Shown here: in pieces, positions 1-9,429 of the stretch | Layout of the letters: every line of letters begins with the position of its first letter | How positions within the stretch are numbered: the first letter of the stretch is position 1 | NCBI RefSeq assembly: GCF_904846685.1 | Contig: NZ_CAJHBQ010000004.1 | Location: forward strand, 62,001-126,000 | Direction of reading: 5' to 3' | DNA from: Psychrobacter submarinus | GTDB taxonomy: Bacteria; Pseudomonadota; Gammaproteobacteria; Pseudomonadales; Moraxellaceae | Length of the DNA: 64,000 nucleotides | Notes under the pieces: model-generated | Told to the model about the DNA's origin: nothing | What the model saw: the letters and a program-made list of their open reading frames with translations, nothing else | The model's database searches: none | Translations under genes and position numbers: made by a program

Positions 1-1
1 G

Positions 2-277
2 CATAATTTAGATGATGCCTTGACGCAAGCGGCTAGCCTCGCTCATGGCGCGCATTTAGATACAATCTGGGTGATCGGCGGCGAAAAAGTGTTTAAAGAT
101 GCGATTATGTACACCGATCGCATCGAGCTGACCCATGTCGATACCGAAATCAGCGATGGTGATGCATTTTTCCCGGAGCTGCCAAGCGATTTTATCGCCG
201 CAGAAACCTCCGACACTCAGCATGATGAAAAAAGTGGTTTGGACTTTCAGTTTGTGAGTTATAGAAGACAAGGTTAG
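2..277 (+). CDS. folA: Dihydrofolate reductase, C-terminal part (5' end outside window)
   Basis: The open frame enters from the window edge and ends at 277, giving about 91 residues. It carries the DHFR C-terminal hallmark IWVIGGEKVFKDAI, the loop that contacts NADPH and substrate, followed by the strand pattern RIELTHVDTE and DAFFPEL seen in E. coli-type FolA. DHFR reduces dihydrofolate to tetrahydrofolate with NADPH in the cytoplasm. The N-terminal half is missing only because the window starts inside the gene. A hairpin at 348-373 probably ends its transcript. Assignment is firm from the motif; regulation cannot be judged. Confidence 0.9.
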   Translation, partial: HNLDDALTQAASLAHGAHLDTIWVIGGEKVFKDAIMYTDRIELTHVDTEISDGDAFFPELPSDFIAAETSDTQHDEKSGLDFQFVSYRRQG

Positions 278-347
278 TTTATCATTTGTTAAAAAAATGC
301 TGGGTTAAAAACCTAGCCTATAGCTAGCTAAATTCTAACCCATAAAA

Positions 348-373
348 AAGCTAGGCTATTTAAAGCCTAGCTT
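348..373 (+). terminator. Hairpin downstream of folA
   Basis: Perfect 10-bp inverted repeat AAGCTAGGCT / AGCCTAGCTT with a 6-nt loop, 70 nt after the folA stop. It is preceded by six A residues but has no long T run on the plus strand, so it may be a modest bidirectional terminator. Related CTAGCC/GGCTAG words occur just upstream. Confidence 0.5.
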
Positions 374-394
374 AAACCAATGCCATTTAAAACC

Positions 395-701
395 TAGGGC
401 GTGTTGAACATTCACAAATGCGCACTGCTGATCGCTACTAGTTAATCAAAGCTGTGTTCTAGTCGTCGTTAAAATTGCAGGTAATGCTTATTGCATTGGC
501 TAGCTGATTTTAATTAAACAGTCGCAACGACTAGGGCGATTTTAGCATCAGCCCTAACTACAACAACAGGGACAGGACTATTTTTTGCCGCTTTATTGAT
601 AAAAATAGACGCTTAGAGTGACTAAACTTACCATTTTTATCTGCAAATCGCCTAAAAAATAGTCTCTGTCAGTGCCAAGGTCGAATGTTCAACACGCCCT
701 A
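395..701 (-). mobile_element. 303-bp TA-flanked miniature element, copy 1 (inverted relative to copies 2 and 3)
   Basis: Element 397-699 starts GGGCGTGTTGAACATTC and ends with its exact reverse complement (17-bp terminal inverted repeats). It is flanked on both sides by TA (395-396 and 700-701), consistent with a TA target duplication. Near-identical 303-bp copies lie at 35169-35471 and 38072-38374 in the opposite orientation. No transposase ORF fits inside, so it looks like a non-autonomous, MITE-like element. An internal inverted repeat (GACAGAGACTATTTTTT against AAAAAATAGTCCTGTC) is visible. Transposase family (IS5/IS427-like or IS630/mariner-like, both able to target TA) is inference. Confidence 0.85.
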
Positions 702-734
702 ATATAGCTATAAAATAGCGAGTGGTTGCAAACT

Positions 735-2708
735 CTACTCATGCAACACCTTATAAATCGTCTTGGCAAGTACAGGTCCAATGCCGTTGACGCCTGCCAG
801 CTCCTGCTGCGATGCACCCAGTAGTTGCTGCATACCGCCAAAGTGATTGAGCAGATCACGGCGACGCTTTTCGCCCAGTCCAGGTATCACTTCTAACACT
901 GAAGAAGAGCGGCGCTTATCACGCTTTTTACGGTGCGCGGTGATGGCAAAACGGTGCGCCTCATCACGGATATGCATCAGTAGATGCAGCGCTTTACTGT
1001 CCATAGGTAGATCAAGCGGCTCATGGTCTAAGAAATGTAGCACCTCGAGCCCTGCCTTACGTCCCTCGCCTTTGGCTACGCCAATGAGCAAAGTATCCCC
1101 TAAGATTGCAAGTTCTGTCAGCACTTCTTTAGCGATACTCATCTGCCCTTTACCGCCGTCAATCAGTAGTAAATCCGGCAACGGCTGCTTTTTATAACGG
1201 CGGGTCAATACTTGCTGCATCGCCGCATAATCATCGCCGCCGACAATATCGTGAATAGCATATTGACGATAGTCGCGCCGGCGCGCCCCGCCCTGATCGA
1301 AGACCACGCAGCTACCGATAGTCGCCTCGCCCATAGTGTGCGAGATATCGAAACACTCAATGCGATCGATGGCTCTATCGGTGACATCAGCGAGCACATC
1401 TTTTAGAGCATTGAAGCGCGCATGCAGCTCAAGATAATCACCAAGCTTAGTCTTTAGCGCATTGCTAGCATTAAGAGTGGCCAAATCTAACCATTCAGCG
1501 CGGTGTTCGCGCACGTTAGTCTTGATGGTGACTTTACTACCGAAATGAGTCGTTAGTGCCTCGCTGATGGCTTGTTGATCGGGTAGTTTGTGGCTTAAGA
1601 TAATCTCGCTTGGTAAGTCGTCAGTCACCTGAAAATAAAACGAGGTAATAAAAGCGGATAAATTATCAGCGATAGGCTCGCTGCTATCAACATCAGGGAA
1701 GTAGTTCTTGCCACCGAGCACGCGCCCGCCGCGGACCGTCAGCACATTCACTGTTGTCATGCCAGCTTGGCTAGAGATGGCGATAACATCGGCCTCACCT
1801 TGCACGGTATAGACCGCTTGCCGCGCTTGCACTTCGCGCAGCATCGATAGCTGGTCGCGATAAAACACCGCTTTTTCGAAGTCCAATGCTTCGGCAGCGC
1901 CTTCCATTTTTTCGATCAAAGCACTATGGATATCGCTAGAGTCGCCTTTTAAGAAACGAATCGTATTATTGACATCCTCGAGATACTCTTCTGGCGACAC
2001 CAGTCCCACACAAGGCGCACGGCAGCGCTTGATTTGATACTCCAAGCAAGGACGCTTACGCTGCTTAAAAAAGGTATTAGTGCATTGACGCATTTGAAAC
2101 ATCTTTTGCATTAGCACTAGCGTCTCTTTTGCTGCATGCGCTGAAGGAAAAGGCCCAAAAAAACGGCCTTTTTGATGGTTGCCTTTGCCGCGGCCATAAG
2201 CCAAACGCGGATAGGGTTTATCAGCAGAGATAAACACATACAGATAAGACTTATCATCGCGCAGCAGCACGTTATAAGGGGAACGGTATTCTTTAATGAG
2301 GTTTTGTTCGAGCAGCAGCGCTTCGGTCTCACTACGAGTAATGATGGTTTCGATATTATGAATACGCGCAACTAAAGCCCGAGTTTTTGGATGGTCGATA
2401 GTCTTAGCAAAGTAGCTATTAACGCGGCTTTTTAATGATTTGGCCTTACCCACGTAGAGAATATCACCATTTTTACCCAGCATTTTATAGACGCCTGGCA
2501 AGTTAGGTAAGCGCTTGATTAGGTGCTTTAAACGAGCTTTTCTATCGTCTTTACTCTCTACTTCAACAGTATTTTTACTGTTGTCTGCACCCATATTATC
2601 GTTTGCACTCATACTGTCATTCGCACTAGCCCCTTTACTAGTAGCACTTTTGACTTCACTACTAGTATCGCTGTCAGTATTCGATTTTAGAACTTTAACC
2701 ATAACCAC
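735..2708 (-). CDS. uvrC: UvrABC excinuclease subunit C
   Basis: Makes both incisions around bulky DNA lesions in nucleotide excision repair. The GIY-YIG nuclease domain starts near residue 66 (LPGVYKM, then [14 protein letters not shown]), followed by the cysteine cluster region ([15 protein letters not shown]), the UVR motif ([20 protein letters not shown]), an RNase H-like C-terminal nuclease domain ([17 protein letters not shown]) and terminal helix-hairpin-helix repeats ([26 protein letters not shown]). Length is 657 aa against about 610 usual; the excess is a Ser/Asp/Asn-rich N-terminal tail of about 55 residues. The longest start is GTG at 2708; ATG at 2702 is equally possible. Confidence 0.95.
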   Translation of the reverse strand: MVMVKVLKSNTDSDTSSEVKSATSKGASANDSMSANDNMGADNSKNTVEVESKDDRKARLKHLIKRLPNLPGVYKMLGKNGDILYVGKAKSLKSRVNSYFAKTIDHPKTRALVARIHNIETIITRSETEALLLEQNLIKEYRSPYNVLLRDDKSYLYVFISADKPYPRLAYGRGKGNHQKGRFFGPFPSAHAAKETLVLMQKMFQMRQCTNTFFKQRKRPCLEYQIKRCRAPCVGLVSPEEYLEDVNNTIRFLKGDSSDIHSALIEKMEGAAEALDFEKAVFYRDQLSMLREVQARQAVYTVQGEADVIAISSQAGMTTVNVLTVRGGRVLGGKNYFPDVDSSEPIADNLSAFITSFYFQVTDDLPSEIILSHKLPDQQAISEALTTHFGSKVTIKTNVREHRAEWLDLATLNASNALKTKLGDYLELHARFNALKDVLADVTDRAIDRIECFDISHTMGEATIGSCVVFDQGGARRRDYRQYAIHDIVGGDDYAAMQQVLTRRYKKQPLPDLLLIDGGKGQMSIAKEVLTELAILGDTLLIGVAKGEGRKAGLEVLHFLDHEPLDLPMDSKALHLLMHIRDEAHRFAITAHRKKRDKRRSSSVLEVIPGLGEKRRRDLLNHFGGMQQLLGASQQELAGVNGIGPVLAKTIYKVLHE

Positions 2709-2900
2709 TAAAACTCTCGAAGGGTTCGAATTACTATTATTTATGGGGAGCTGCCGACTAGATTACAAGATGGAAAACAACAACCTTATCAAGCCATTAT
2801 CTGCTTTATTGGACATCTTTGGACATCTATAGTGTCTATAATATCTATCCTACCTAAATATTTATCTTACTTGCGCATTTCTTTACCAAAACACCAATGC

Positions 2901-2930
2901 AAAAAAAGCCAGCGCTAAGCTGACCTTTTT
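2901..2930 (-). terminator. Intrinsic terminator after darP
   Basis: Read on the minus strand, just after the darP stop (2962), AAAAGGTCAGC pairs with GCTGGCTTTT through an 11-bp stem containing two G-U wobbles and a 5-nt loop, and runs into a T tract. This is a good rho-independent terminator and makes uvrC a separate transcription unit from darP. Confidence 0.65.
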
Positions 2931-2961
2931 ATTGCTACAACCTGTTTTTGTTTGAGCAGTA

Positions 2962-3471
2962 TTATTTGAGCTGCGACAAAATAGCAACCTCGCGAATATA
3001 ACTGGCCAGATCTTGCTCAGACTCTTCCATCAGCTCATCGTCTTGCATATGTTTGGCGTACTCAACCCACAATAATAGCTGATACAGGCTATTACGCTCA
3101 GAGGCCGTGTATTGCTTAATGAATTGCTTAAGCGTGCTCTCATCATTGATATTGAGCCTGCCGCGCCAGCTTTCTATCTTAGCGACTTGCTCATTCGGAA
3201 AAAATGCCTCAAACAGCGCTTTGACAAGCTCGTGACGGTTCTCTTCGCTGATGAGCTTACCGACCCGCTTAGTCTGACGGTTACGCGCATTAGCACTAGT
3301 AATATCAGCTAAAGCCATCAATTCCGCCATAAAATAATCACTGGCTGGCAAGGCTTTTAATTGCTTTTTTGATAAATTGGCTAAGGGTATCGATAACGCT
3401 TGTAGCCGCTCGTGAGATTTTTTGAGTTCGGTACGCGAAACGCGCATGTCTTGTTCTGACCAATCAATCAT
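2962..3471 (-). CDS. darP: Ribosome-associated protein DarP/YjgA (DUF615 family)
   Basis: 169 aa, the usual length of the YjgA/DarP family, which associates with late 50S ribosomal assembly intermediates in E. coli. Characteristic features are the N-terminal SRTELKKSHERLQAL segment, the LAxLSKKQLKALP region, the central ARNRQTKRVGKLI motif and an all-helical C-terminus. The start ATG at 3471 has GAGAG five bases upstream. It lies 58 bp downstream of rapZ on the same strand and is followed by a terminator, so it probably ends a rapZ-darP unit. Assignment rests on family motifs. Confidence 0.85.
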   Translation of the reverse strand: MIDWSEQDMRVSRTELKKSHERLQALSIPLANLSKKQLKALPASDYFMAELMALADITSANARNRQTKRVGKLISEENRHELVKALFEAFFPNEQVAKIESWRGRLNINDESTLKQFIKQYTASERNSLYQLLLWVEYAKHMQDDELMEESEQDLASYIREVAILSQLK

Positions 3472-3529
3472 AAAAGCTCTCTAAAAATAATGGGAATAAA
3501 AGACATAAAGTAGCGACTAAAATAAGCGA

Positions 3530-4477
3530 CTACCAGCGATTTTTTTCACGGTGCTTAGCGACTACGGTTAGCTCTTTTGGTAGATGCTGGGTCAAATGAC
3601 GCTGTAGCTTTTCAGTGATAAAAACCGAGCGATGCTTGCCGCCTGTGCAGCCGATAGCGACGGTTACGGTATGGCGATTATTATGCAAAAAATTGGGCAG
3701 CCAGCGCGTAAGAAAGTGAGCAATATCCTCGCTCATTTCACTGACCTCTGGATAATCCGCAAAAAACGTGGCAACCTCACTATCTAAGCCAGTCGCGCTA
3801 CGTAGATCGGCATTCCAGTGCGGGTTAGGCAAGATTCTCACGTCAAAGACGAAGTCAGCGTCGATAGGCGTGCCGTATTTAAAGCCGAACGATAGTAAAT
3901 TAATGACGATTTTGTTTTCTGCGCCGACTTGATCGCGCAGGCGCTCTTTGAGCTGATGGATATTAAGCTTGCTAGTATCGATAGTGATATCGGCGCGGCT
4001 AGCGATGGGCTGTAATAATTCAACTTCTCTTTTTATCGCGGCGGGCAAGTTATATCTAGTGTTTTTGATTCCATCAGCATCTTGCGACATTAGCGGATGT
4101 ACACGGCGCGTGGCGTTGAAGCGAGCAACCAAGATATCTTCTTGCGCGGTGACGTAGATTACTTGTACTTTTGCCTCGCCATAGCGATTATGTAGCTGCT
4201 GCTGGATCGCTGCAAAGTTCGACAAGTCAGCTCGCGGTGAGCGAATATCGACACCCAGTGCCACCCGCTTGATGTTACTTTCGTTGACAAGCTTATGCGC
4301 CGCTTCAGGCACTAAAGATAACGGTAAGTTATCAATAGAGTAATAGCCCAAATCTTCCAAAGCATTGAGCACTGAGGTCTTGCCTGAGCCTGAGCGTCCA
4401 GAGATAATAAGCACGCTGAGCTTATCGCTGTTAGGCGATGGCGTTTGAGCATTTGCGCCGAGCTTGTCCACTTCCAT
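3530..4477 (-). CDS. rapZ: RNase adapter protein RapZ (YvcJ-family nucleotide-binding protein)
   Basis: In enterobacteria RapZ delivers the GlmZ small RNA to RNase E and so tunes glucosamine-6-phosphate synthase. The 315-aa protein has a Walker A loop at residues 27-34 (GRSGSGKT), the family segment YYSIDNLP, and the C-terminal RNA-binding domain with FGFKYG, DFVFDVR and GCTGGKHRSVF. An AAGG box stands 7 nt before the ATG. It is about 30 aa longer than E. coli RapZ, mostly at the N-terminus. Whether a GlmY/GlmZ system exists here cannot be seen. Confidence 0.93.
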   Translation of the reverse strand: MEVDKLGANAQTPSPNSDKLSVLIISGRSGSGKTSVLNALEDLGYYSIDNLPLSLVPEAAHKLVNESNIKRVALGVDIRSPRADLSNFAAIQQQLHNRYGEAKVQVIYVTAQEDILVARFNATRRVHPLMSQDADGIKNTRYNLPAAIKREVELLQPIASRADITIDTSKLNIHQLKERLRDQVGAENKIVINLLSFGFKYGTPIDADFVFDVRILPNPHWNADLRSATGLDSEVATFFADYPEVSEMSEDIAHFLTRWLPNFLHNNRHTVTVAIGCTGGKHRSVFITEKLQRHLTQHLPKELTVVAKHREKNRW

Positions 4478-4581
4478 GCTATTACCTTAATCCATAAGCT
4501 GATTAATAAATACCGTTACTGCGCTCTAAACGACTGAGCTCACTGTCTCTATCCTACGCTATTTATTTGACGATAATATGA

Positions 4582-5484
4582 CTATTTGACCAATGGGCGG
4601 TTTAGTAGTACCAATTGATTATCCAGTAGCCTTGCCTGCCCTAAGGTGGCTGCAACTAGAATAATCAAGTCTTGCTGATTTTCTTTGAGCTTAAACGCTT
4701 CAAAATCGATAGCTTGTAGATCAGTCGTTTTTACTTGTAGATAGTCTATCTCAAACCCAGCTTGTGTGATACGCTGAGCCGCCTTTGTTAATAATGATTG
4801 CAGTACGGACTCATCAAAACTATCTGCTGCTATTTTTTGCGCTAATTGCTCAGCCAAATCTTCTAGGACTTCATGTAACACAGGTGCGGTTTGTCGCTCA
4901 GCAGCAGTTAAATATTGGTTGCGCGAAGATAACGCTAAGCCGTCTTCTGCTCGCACGATAGGCGCGCCGATAATCTTTATCTGATAACTCAAATCTCTGA
5001 CTAACTGCTTAATAATCGCTAGTTGCTGATAGTCCTTTTGACCAAAAAATGCCACATCAGGCTGCACAATATTGAACAGTTTTGTGACGACAATACCTAC
5101 GCCATCAAAATGCGTCGGCCGCGATTCACCGCACAACTGCATGGCTATATTACCTGCCGTAACCTTGGTAGGCGGTGGCAATTGCGGATACATCTCATCA
5201 ATACTAGGCGCAAACACATAATCGGCGTCTACGCTTGCAAGCTTGGCCACATCAGCTTCAAGAGTGCGCGGATAGCTATCAAAATCCTCACCAATGCCAA
5301 ACTGAGTTGGGTTGACAAAAATACTGACCACCACGATATCAGCGTGTTGTTTAGCCATTTTGACCAGTTGTAAATGTCCAGCATGCAAATTACCCATCGT
5401 CGGTACTAAGGCGATACGCTGCTGACTACGCAGAGGATTTAAGGTGTCTTGCAAGCTTGCAATATGATGATAAATGATAGGCAT
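4582..5484 (-). CDS. panC: Pantothenate synthetase
   Basis: Condenses pantoate and beta-alanine with ATP to pantothenate, the last step of vitamin B5 synthesis. The 300-aa protein has the nucleotidyltransferase motif PTMGNLHAGHLQL (residues 28-40), the FVNPTQFG segment, the FFGQKDYQQL substrate loop and LALSSRNQYL (KMSKS-equivalent region). The start is ATG at 5484; a TTG lies one codon earlier. It follows panB by 30 bp on the same strand, so the two genes form the usual pan pair. Confidence 0.95.
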   Translation of the reverse strand: MPIIYHHIASLQDTLNPLRSQQRIALVPTMGNLHAGHLQLVKMAKQHADIVVVSIFVNPTQFGIGEDFDSYPRTLEADVAKLASVDADYVFAPSIDEMYPQLPPPTKVTAGNIAMQLCGESRPTHFDGVGIVVTKLFNIVQPDVAFFGQKDYQQLAIIKQLVRDLSYQIKIIGAPIVRAEDGLALSSRNQYLTAAERQTAPVLHEVLEDLAEQLAQKIAADSFDESVLQSLLTKAAQRITQAGFEIDYLQVKTTDLQAIDFEAFKLKENQQDLIILVAATLGQARLLDNQLVLLNRPLVK

Positions 5485-5514
5485 CAAAGGGTCTTCTTAT
5501 TGTATCGGATAATA

Positions 5515-6315
5515 TTAATCAAACTGATGCTGCGCCTGCGGAAAGCTGCCTTCACGTACCGACTGCTGGTACAGCGCAAACGCGCCTTCGATGCTACGTT
5601 CCGTGTTGCGCTCATCAGTTAAGAAATCATGAATAAATCTTGGCGCGCGCCCATGCACCATGCCCAGCATGTCATGCATCACTAACACTTGACCGTCGGT
5701 ATCTGCGCCAGCACCAATGCCGATGACAGGTACCGCGACTGCCTCAGTCACTGTCTTAGCAAGCTCTGCAGGTACGCACTCTAGTACCAATAGCGCCGCG
5801 CCCGCTTCTACCACTGCTTTGGCGTCCGCTAATAATTTGTCTGCCGCTTCATCGCTGCGACCCTGAATCTTGTAACCGCCAAAGACATTGACCGACTGCG
5901 GCGTTAAGCCTAAATGTACACAAGTTGGCGTACCGGCTTGCGCTAAAGTCGCGACCAAACGACTCAGCTCACGTCCGCCTTCTATCTTGATGACATGCGC
6001 GCCTGCCTGCATCAGCTGACGGCTATTAGCGATAGCCTCAGCTTCAAGCGCATAGCTCATAAAAGGCAGGTCCGCTAAGATCAGCGCTTGTTTATTACTA
6101 CGGGCGATATTCGCGGTATGGTATGCCATATCGTTTACAGTGACTGGCAAAGTCGACTCATGACCTTGCACCACCATACCTAAACTATCACCAACCAAGA
6201 TAGTATCAATCTCAGCCTTCTCCATCATCCGCGCAAACATGGCGTCATAGCAAGTCAGGCAAGTGAACTTAGTACCGTCTTTTTTGAACTTTTTTAGCGT
6301 AGATAAAGTCGTCAT
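5515..6315 (-). CDS. panB: 3-methyl-2-oxobutanoate hydroxymethyltransferase
   Basis: Transfers a hydroxymethyl group from 5,10-methylene-THF to alpha-ketoisovalerate to make ketopantoate. The 266-aa TIM-barrel protein carries CYDAMFARMMEKA, the metal/substrate motif VGDSLGMV, and IKIEGG, and ends with the family pattern IGIGAG. GAGGG lies about 6 nt before the ATG. It precedes panC in the same orientation and follows folK, linking the folate C1 donor pathway and pantothenate synthesis. Confidence 0.96.
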   Translation of the reverse strand: MTTLSTLKKFKKDGTKFTCLTCYDAMFARMMEKAEIDTILVGDSLGMVVQGHESTLPVTVNDMAYHTANIARSNKQALILADLPFMSYALEAEAIANSRQLMQAGAHVIKIEGGRELSRLVATLAQAGTPTCVHLGLTPQSVNVFGGYKIQGRSDEAADKLLADAKAVVEAGAALLVLECVPAELAKTVTEAVAVPVIGIGAGADTDGQVLVMHDMLGMVHGRAPRFIHDFLTDERNTERSIEGAFALYQQSVREGSFPQAQHQFD

Positions 6316-6401
6316 ATGACCCTCAATGACTTAAATAAAAGTATTTTGAATAGCTAATAAAGATAGGAGCGAGCGGTGACTTTTAGCGTAGCTTTTTGCA
6401 C

Positions 6402-6902
6402 TTATTCAATAAGCTTAAGGCCGCTCCAGTCTGCACTCAATGGATGATCTGAGAGTGGCTGGCTCTTAATCATAAGCTCAGGCGCTAGCTCGCGTAGCGG
6501 CACTAGCATAAAGTTGCGCACATGCAGTCCTGCATGCGGCACTATCAACGCCGGCTCATCAATTTGCTGCTGACCATAAAGCAAAATATCAACGTCCAAA
6601 CTACGCTCGCCCCAACGGCGCACACGCTCGCGCTGCGCTTGCTTCTCTAGCTGCTGACACAAAGCAAGCAGCGCTAGAGGCGCTAAAGTTGTCTTTATTT
6701 CCACCACAGCATTAATAAAGTCGGGCTGATCTTGCGGGCCCATTGGCGCTGACGCATAGTAAGAAGACACTCGCAGCTCACGTATGTCCTGATGCTGCTC
6801 TAAGCTGAGCAGCGCTTGCTGTAAATGCTCAATGGGCGAGCCAAGCTCATTAGCTAAATTACTGCCTAAGCCTAAATAACAAGTGGTCCAATGGTTACTC
6901 AT
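6402..6902 (-). CDS. folK: 2-amino-4-hydroxy-6-hydroxymethyldihydropteridine pyrophosphokinase (HPPK)
   Basis: Transfers pyrophosphate from ATP to 6-hydroxymethyl-dihydropterin in folate synthesis. The 166-aa product begins with the strand CYLGLGSNL, contains the YYASAPMGPQDQPDF loop and the HPPK signature RRWGERSLDVDILLYG, then LIVPHAGLHVRNFMLVPL. I chose ATG at 6902 because AAGG stands just upstream and the protein then begins next to the conserved first strand; a frame extension to 6914 exists. It starts 27 bp after the pcnB stop and precedes panB, giving a pcnB-folK-panB-panC cluster as in many gammaproteobacteria. Confidence 0.94.
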   Translation of the reverse strand: MSNHWTTCYLGLGSNLANELGSPIEHLQQALLSLEQHQDIRELRVSSYYASAPMGPQDQPDFINAVVEIKTTLAPLALLALCQQLEKQAQRERVRRWGERSLDVDILLYGQQQIDEPALIVPHAGLHVRNFMLVPLRELAPELMIKSQPLSDHPLSADWSGLKLIE

Positions 6903-6928
6903 ACGCCCCTTCACTCAGCTTATCACTA

Positions 6929-9169
6929 TCAAGCATTATCGGTACTGTTTTTGCTACTACTTTTAGTGCTAGGCTGACGGCGTCGGCGTTTGGCTGGTAC
7001 CGCGCCTTTATGAGTTGCTGCTGTCGCTGGCGTAGTATTAGCTTTAGGATGACTAGACTTAGCGGCAGCTTGAGTAGCGGATTTAGTAGCTGGGGCTTTC
7101 TTCTCGGCTTTGGCAGCAGTGTCTTTTTTAGCAGCTTTGGCAGCAGTGTCTTTTTTAGCAGCTTTGCCGCTCTTAGAAGCTTCGCCGTCTTGCAGCGCTT
7201 TATCTGTACTGTTATTTGCTGCAGGTTCAGATAAATTTAACGGCTTACGGCGACGCTTGCTAGGGACAGGCTCGCTACTTTTAGCACTCGCTACCGACTT
7301 TGGCGTTTGCGGTACTGACATAGTGGCTGAAGCTTCTAACTGCTTAGCTTCTGATTGCTTAGCTTCTGATTGCTTAGATTTTGAAGGCTGAGCTGGTGTC
7401 TTGTCAGCTGCTGATTGAGCGCTTTCTTGATTGTCTGCAGCGGCTTTATTTTTGGCAGAGACTTTACGGCCGCCAGATTTCACCGCCTTGCTAGCGTTAG
7501 CATTGCTATTCGTGCTGTTATGATTGACTCTATCTTTATCAGCATTATCGCTACTATTTTGGCCAGCCAACTGTTTGTTTAGCGGTGGCACAACTCTTTC
7601 GTCTTCAATCACAAACAACGGCTTTGGCGCGGCAGGCTTTTTATGCGATTTTTTAGTCGCGGCTAATGACAATTGCTGCAATTGTTCAAGCTCTTGACTA
7701 TCTTGTTGCAGCTGCTCAGGGCTAGCGCCTTGCTGAGCCTTATTCTGAGTGCCCGTTTTATCACTATTGCGGCGGCGACGACGCGAAGGTACATTGGCAG
7801 TATCATTTGCCGATTGATTATTATGACTTCGACTGACTTTGACTTGGTCGGGATTGCTGTGGGCAGTCGCTTGGGTAGTATCGTTTTGCTTTTGACGATT
7901 ACGCCTGCGTCCACGCTGACCTTTTTTGTAAGAGCCGCGGCGGATATTTTCATCAAAATCAGCGATGGCTTGCTGCTTGTCTCTCTCGGACAAGGTTTGA
8001 TAAGTCTGCCACCACTCACCCATGCCATTGGTAGACTCGGATAACGGATGCTCGCTATCGCCGCACTGCTCACGCAATAATAAAAAGTCGAAACCCGCAC
8101 GAAAGCGCGGATGCTCAGCCAATTGTTCAATCTGCTTGTTACGCGGCGCCGCCAGCTTCGGCTGCAAAATCCAAATATCACGGATAAATTGTTCAGCGAA
8201 CTTCGGAATGGCAGTCTTGATGCGCTGACGATCGATCACTTTACCTGCGGCATGTAGCTGCGCATCGCCAAAAGGCATATTACGGTTTTTCGCTTTTTCT
8301 AGCTGATGCAGGTAATTCTCCCACAATAAAGCGGCGTAGAAGAAGGCAGGGTTGATACTCTTACCGGCAGCGATACGCTTATCAGTGTTGATAGCGACTT
8401 GTTGTACTAATGGACTTGGCTCTGCAGGCGGATAGATAAACAGGTTATCGATAGCACCATATTCGAATAAAAGCGGCAATAGCGGTACTAGATAGCCGCC
8501 AGTAAACATCTTTTGCGTCTCGTCATAGAGACGGTGCGGCGAGATTTGCTCAAGCAGTGCCCAATTACTTTCGTGGAACTGCTTGGAGAGCTCTTTGTCA
8601 AACTCAAAGCCTAATTTGGCCTTAAAACGTAGCGCCCGTAGCAAGCGCACAGGATCTTCTTCGATGCGAATAGGCGCGTGACCTAACAAGCGAATGATTT
8701 TATTGTCAATATCTTCAAGCGCACCGCAAAAATCATGGACTACGCCTTTTAGCGGTTGATAATACAGCGCATTAATTGAAAAATCGCGACGGGCAAAATC
8801 TTGCTTGATATCGCCCCAAACATTGTCACGCAAAATCATACCGTCTTGATTGGTACTTGCTTTATTATTGGGCGGGCCACGAAAAGTTGCCACCTCAATG
8901 AGCTCACGGCCCGAATAAACATGCGCTAGCTGAAAGCGGCGACCGATAATGCGGCAGCGCTTACCAAAGACATCTTTTATCTCGTATGGCTTGGCATCGG
9001 TGACCGCATCAAAATCTTTGGGCGCAAGCCCTAATAAAGTATCGCGCACTCCGCCGCCGACGATATAGGCATCAAACCCAGCTCGCGATAAAGTGGCAAT
9101 AACTTCGGTAATGGAATTGGGTAATTCAGATTTATTCAGTTCTAACTGCTTGGCGGCACGCTCGGCCAT
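6929..9169 (-). CDS. pcnB: Poly(A) polymerase I with long low-complexity tail
   Basis: Adds 3' poly(A) tails that promote RNA decay. The nucleotidyltransferase head has the GGGVRDTLLG loop, the metal-binding FDAVTDAKP and RRDFSINALYY, followed by the RNA-binding domain (LLRALRFKAKLGF). ATG at 9169 is preferred because GAGGAG lies 7-8 nt upstream; the frame remains open to 9211. At 746 aa it is far longer than E. coli PcnB (about 465 aa): roughly the last 300 residues are Lys/Ala/Ser/Gln-rich, with tandem repeats such as KAAKKDTAA and AKQSE, and look disordered. The tail is in frame and uninterrupted. Confidence 0.93.
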   Translation of the reverse strand: MAERAAKQLELNKSELPNSITEVIATLSRAGFDAYIVGGGVRDTLLGLAPKDFDAVTDAKPYEIKDVFGKRCRIIGRRFQLAHVYSGRELIEVATFRGPPNNKASTNQDGMILRDNVWGDIKQDFARRDFSINALYYQPLKGVVHDFCGALEDIDNKIIRLLGHAPIRIEEDPVRLLRALRFKAKLGFEFDKELSKQFHESNWALLEQISPHRLYDETQKMFTGGYLVPLLPLLFEYGAIDNLFIYPPAEPSPLVQQVAINTDKRIAAGKSINPAFFYAALLWENYLHQLEKAKNRNMPFGDAQLHAAGKVIDRQRIKTAIPKFAEQFIRDIWILQPKLAAPRNKQIEQLAEHPRFRAGFDFLLLREQCGDSEHPLSESTNGMGEWWQTYQTLSERDKQQAIADFDENIRRGSYKKGQRGRRRNRQKQNDTTQATAHSNPDQVKVSRSHNNQSANDTANVPSRRRRRNSDKTGTQNKAQQGASPEQLQQDSQELEQLQQLSLAATKKSHKKPAAPKPLFVIEDERVVPPLNKQLAGQNSSDNADKDRVNHNSTNSNANASKAVKSGGRKVSAKNKAAADNQESAQSAADKTPAQPSKSKQSEAKQSEAKQLEASATMSVPQTPKSVASAKSSEPVPSKRRRKPLNLSEPAANNSTDKALQDGEASKSGKAAKKDTAAKAAKKDTAAKAEKKAPATKSATQAAAKSSHPKANTTPATAATHKGAVPAKRRRRQPSTKSSSKNSTDNA
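7107..7167. repeat. 27-bp tandem repeat in the pcnB tail
   Basis: A 27-bp unit starting GCTTTGGCAGCAGTG repeats at 7107 and 7134, with a partial third unit at 7161. It encodes the 9-residue protein repeat KAAKKDTAA in the disordered tail of pcnB. The in-frame period means copy-number change would keep the reading frame. A second, 15-bp repeat (AKQSE) lies near 7335-7380. Confidence 0.85.
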
Positions 9170-9429
9170 GCATCTACTCCTCGCCGGTATTCTGTCGTTC
9201 CCGATAAACACAGCGTTTATCAGGCAAACACATCGGTTAGTTTAACAAATTTTAGGCTTGATTGTTGTATTATGACATTTACTTACAGCCGATTTGCTAA
9301 AAAACTTATAACCGATAGCAAATAACAGAGCTACTTTATTAATATAGCTAGTTTTTGGCAGAGATTTTGGCAAGTGCTCAAGGCGTAACGCTTTTGACTG
9401 AGCTGCCGAATTAAAAAATGATTTAACGC

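Noticed and set aside
7673..8044. Open frame on the plus strand within pcnB (123 aa).
   Set aside because: It is antisense to the conserved pcnB coding sequence and has no ribosome site or recognisable motif.
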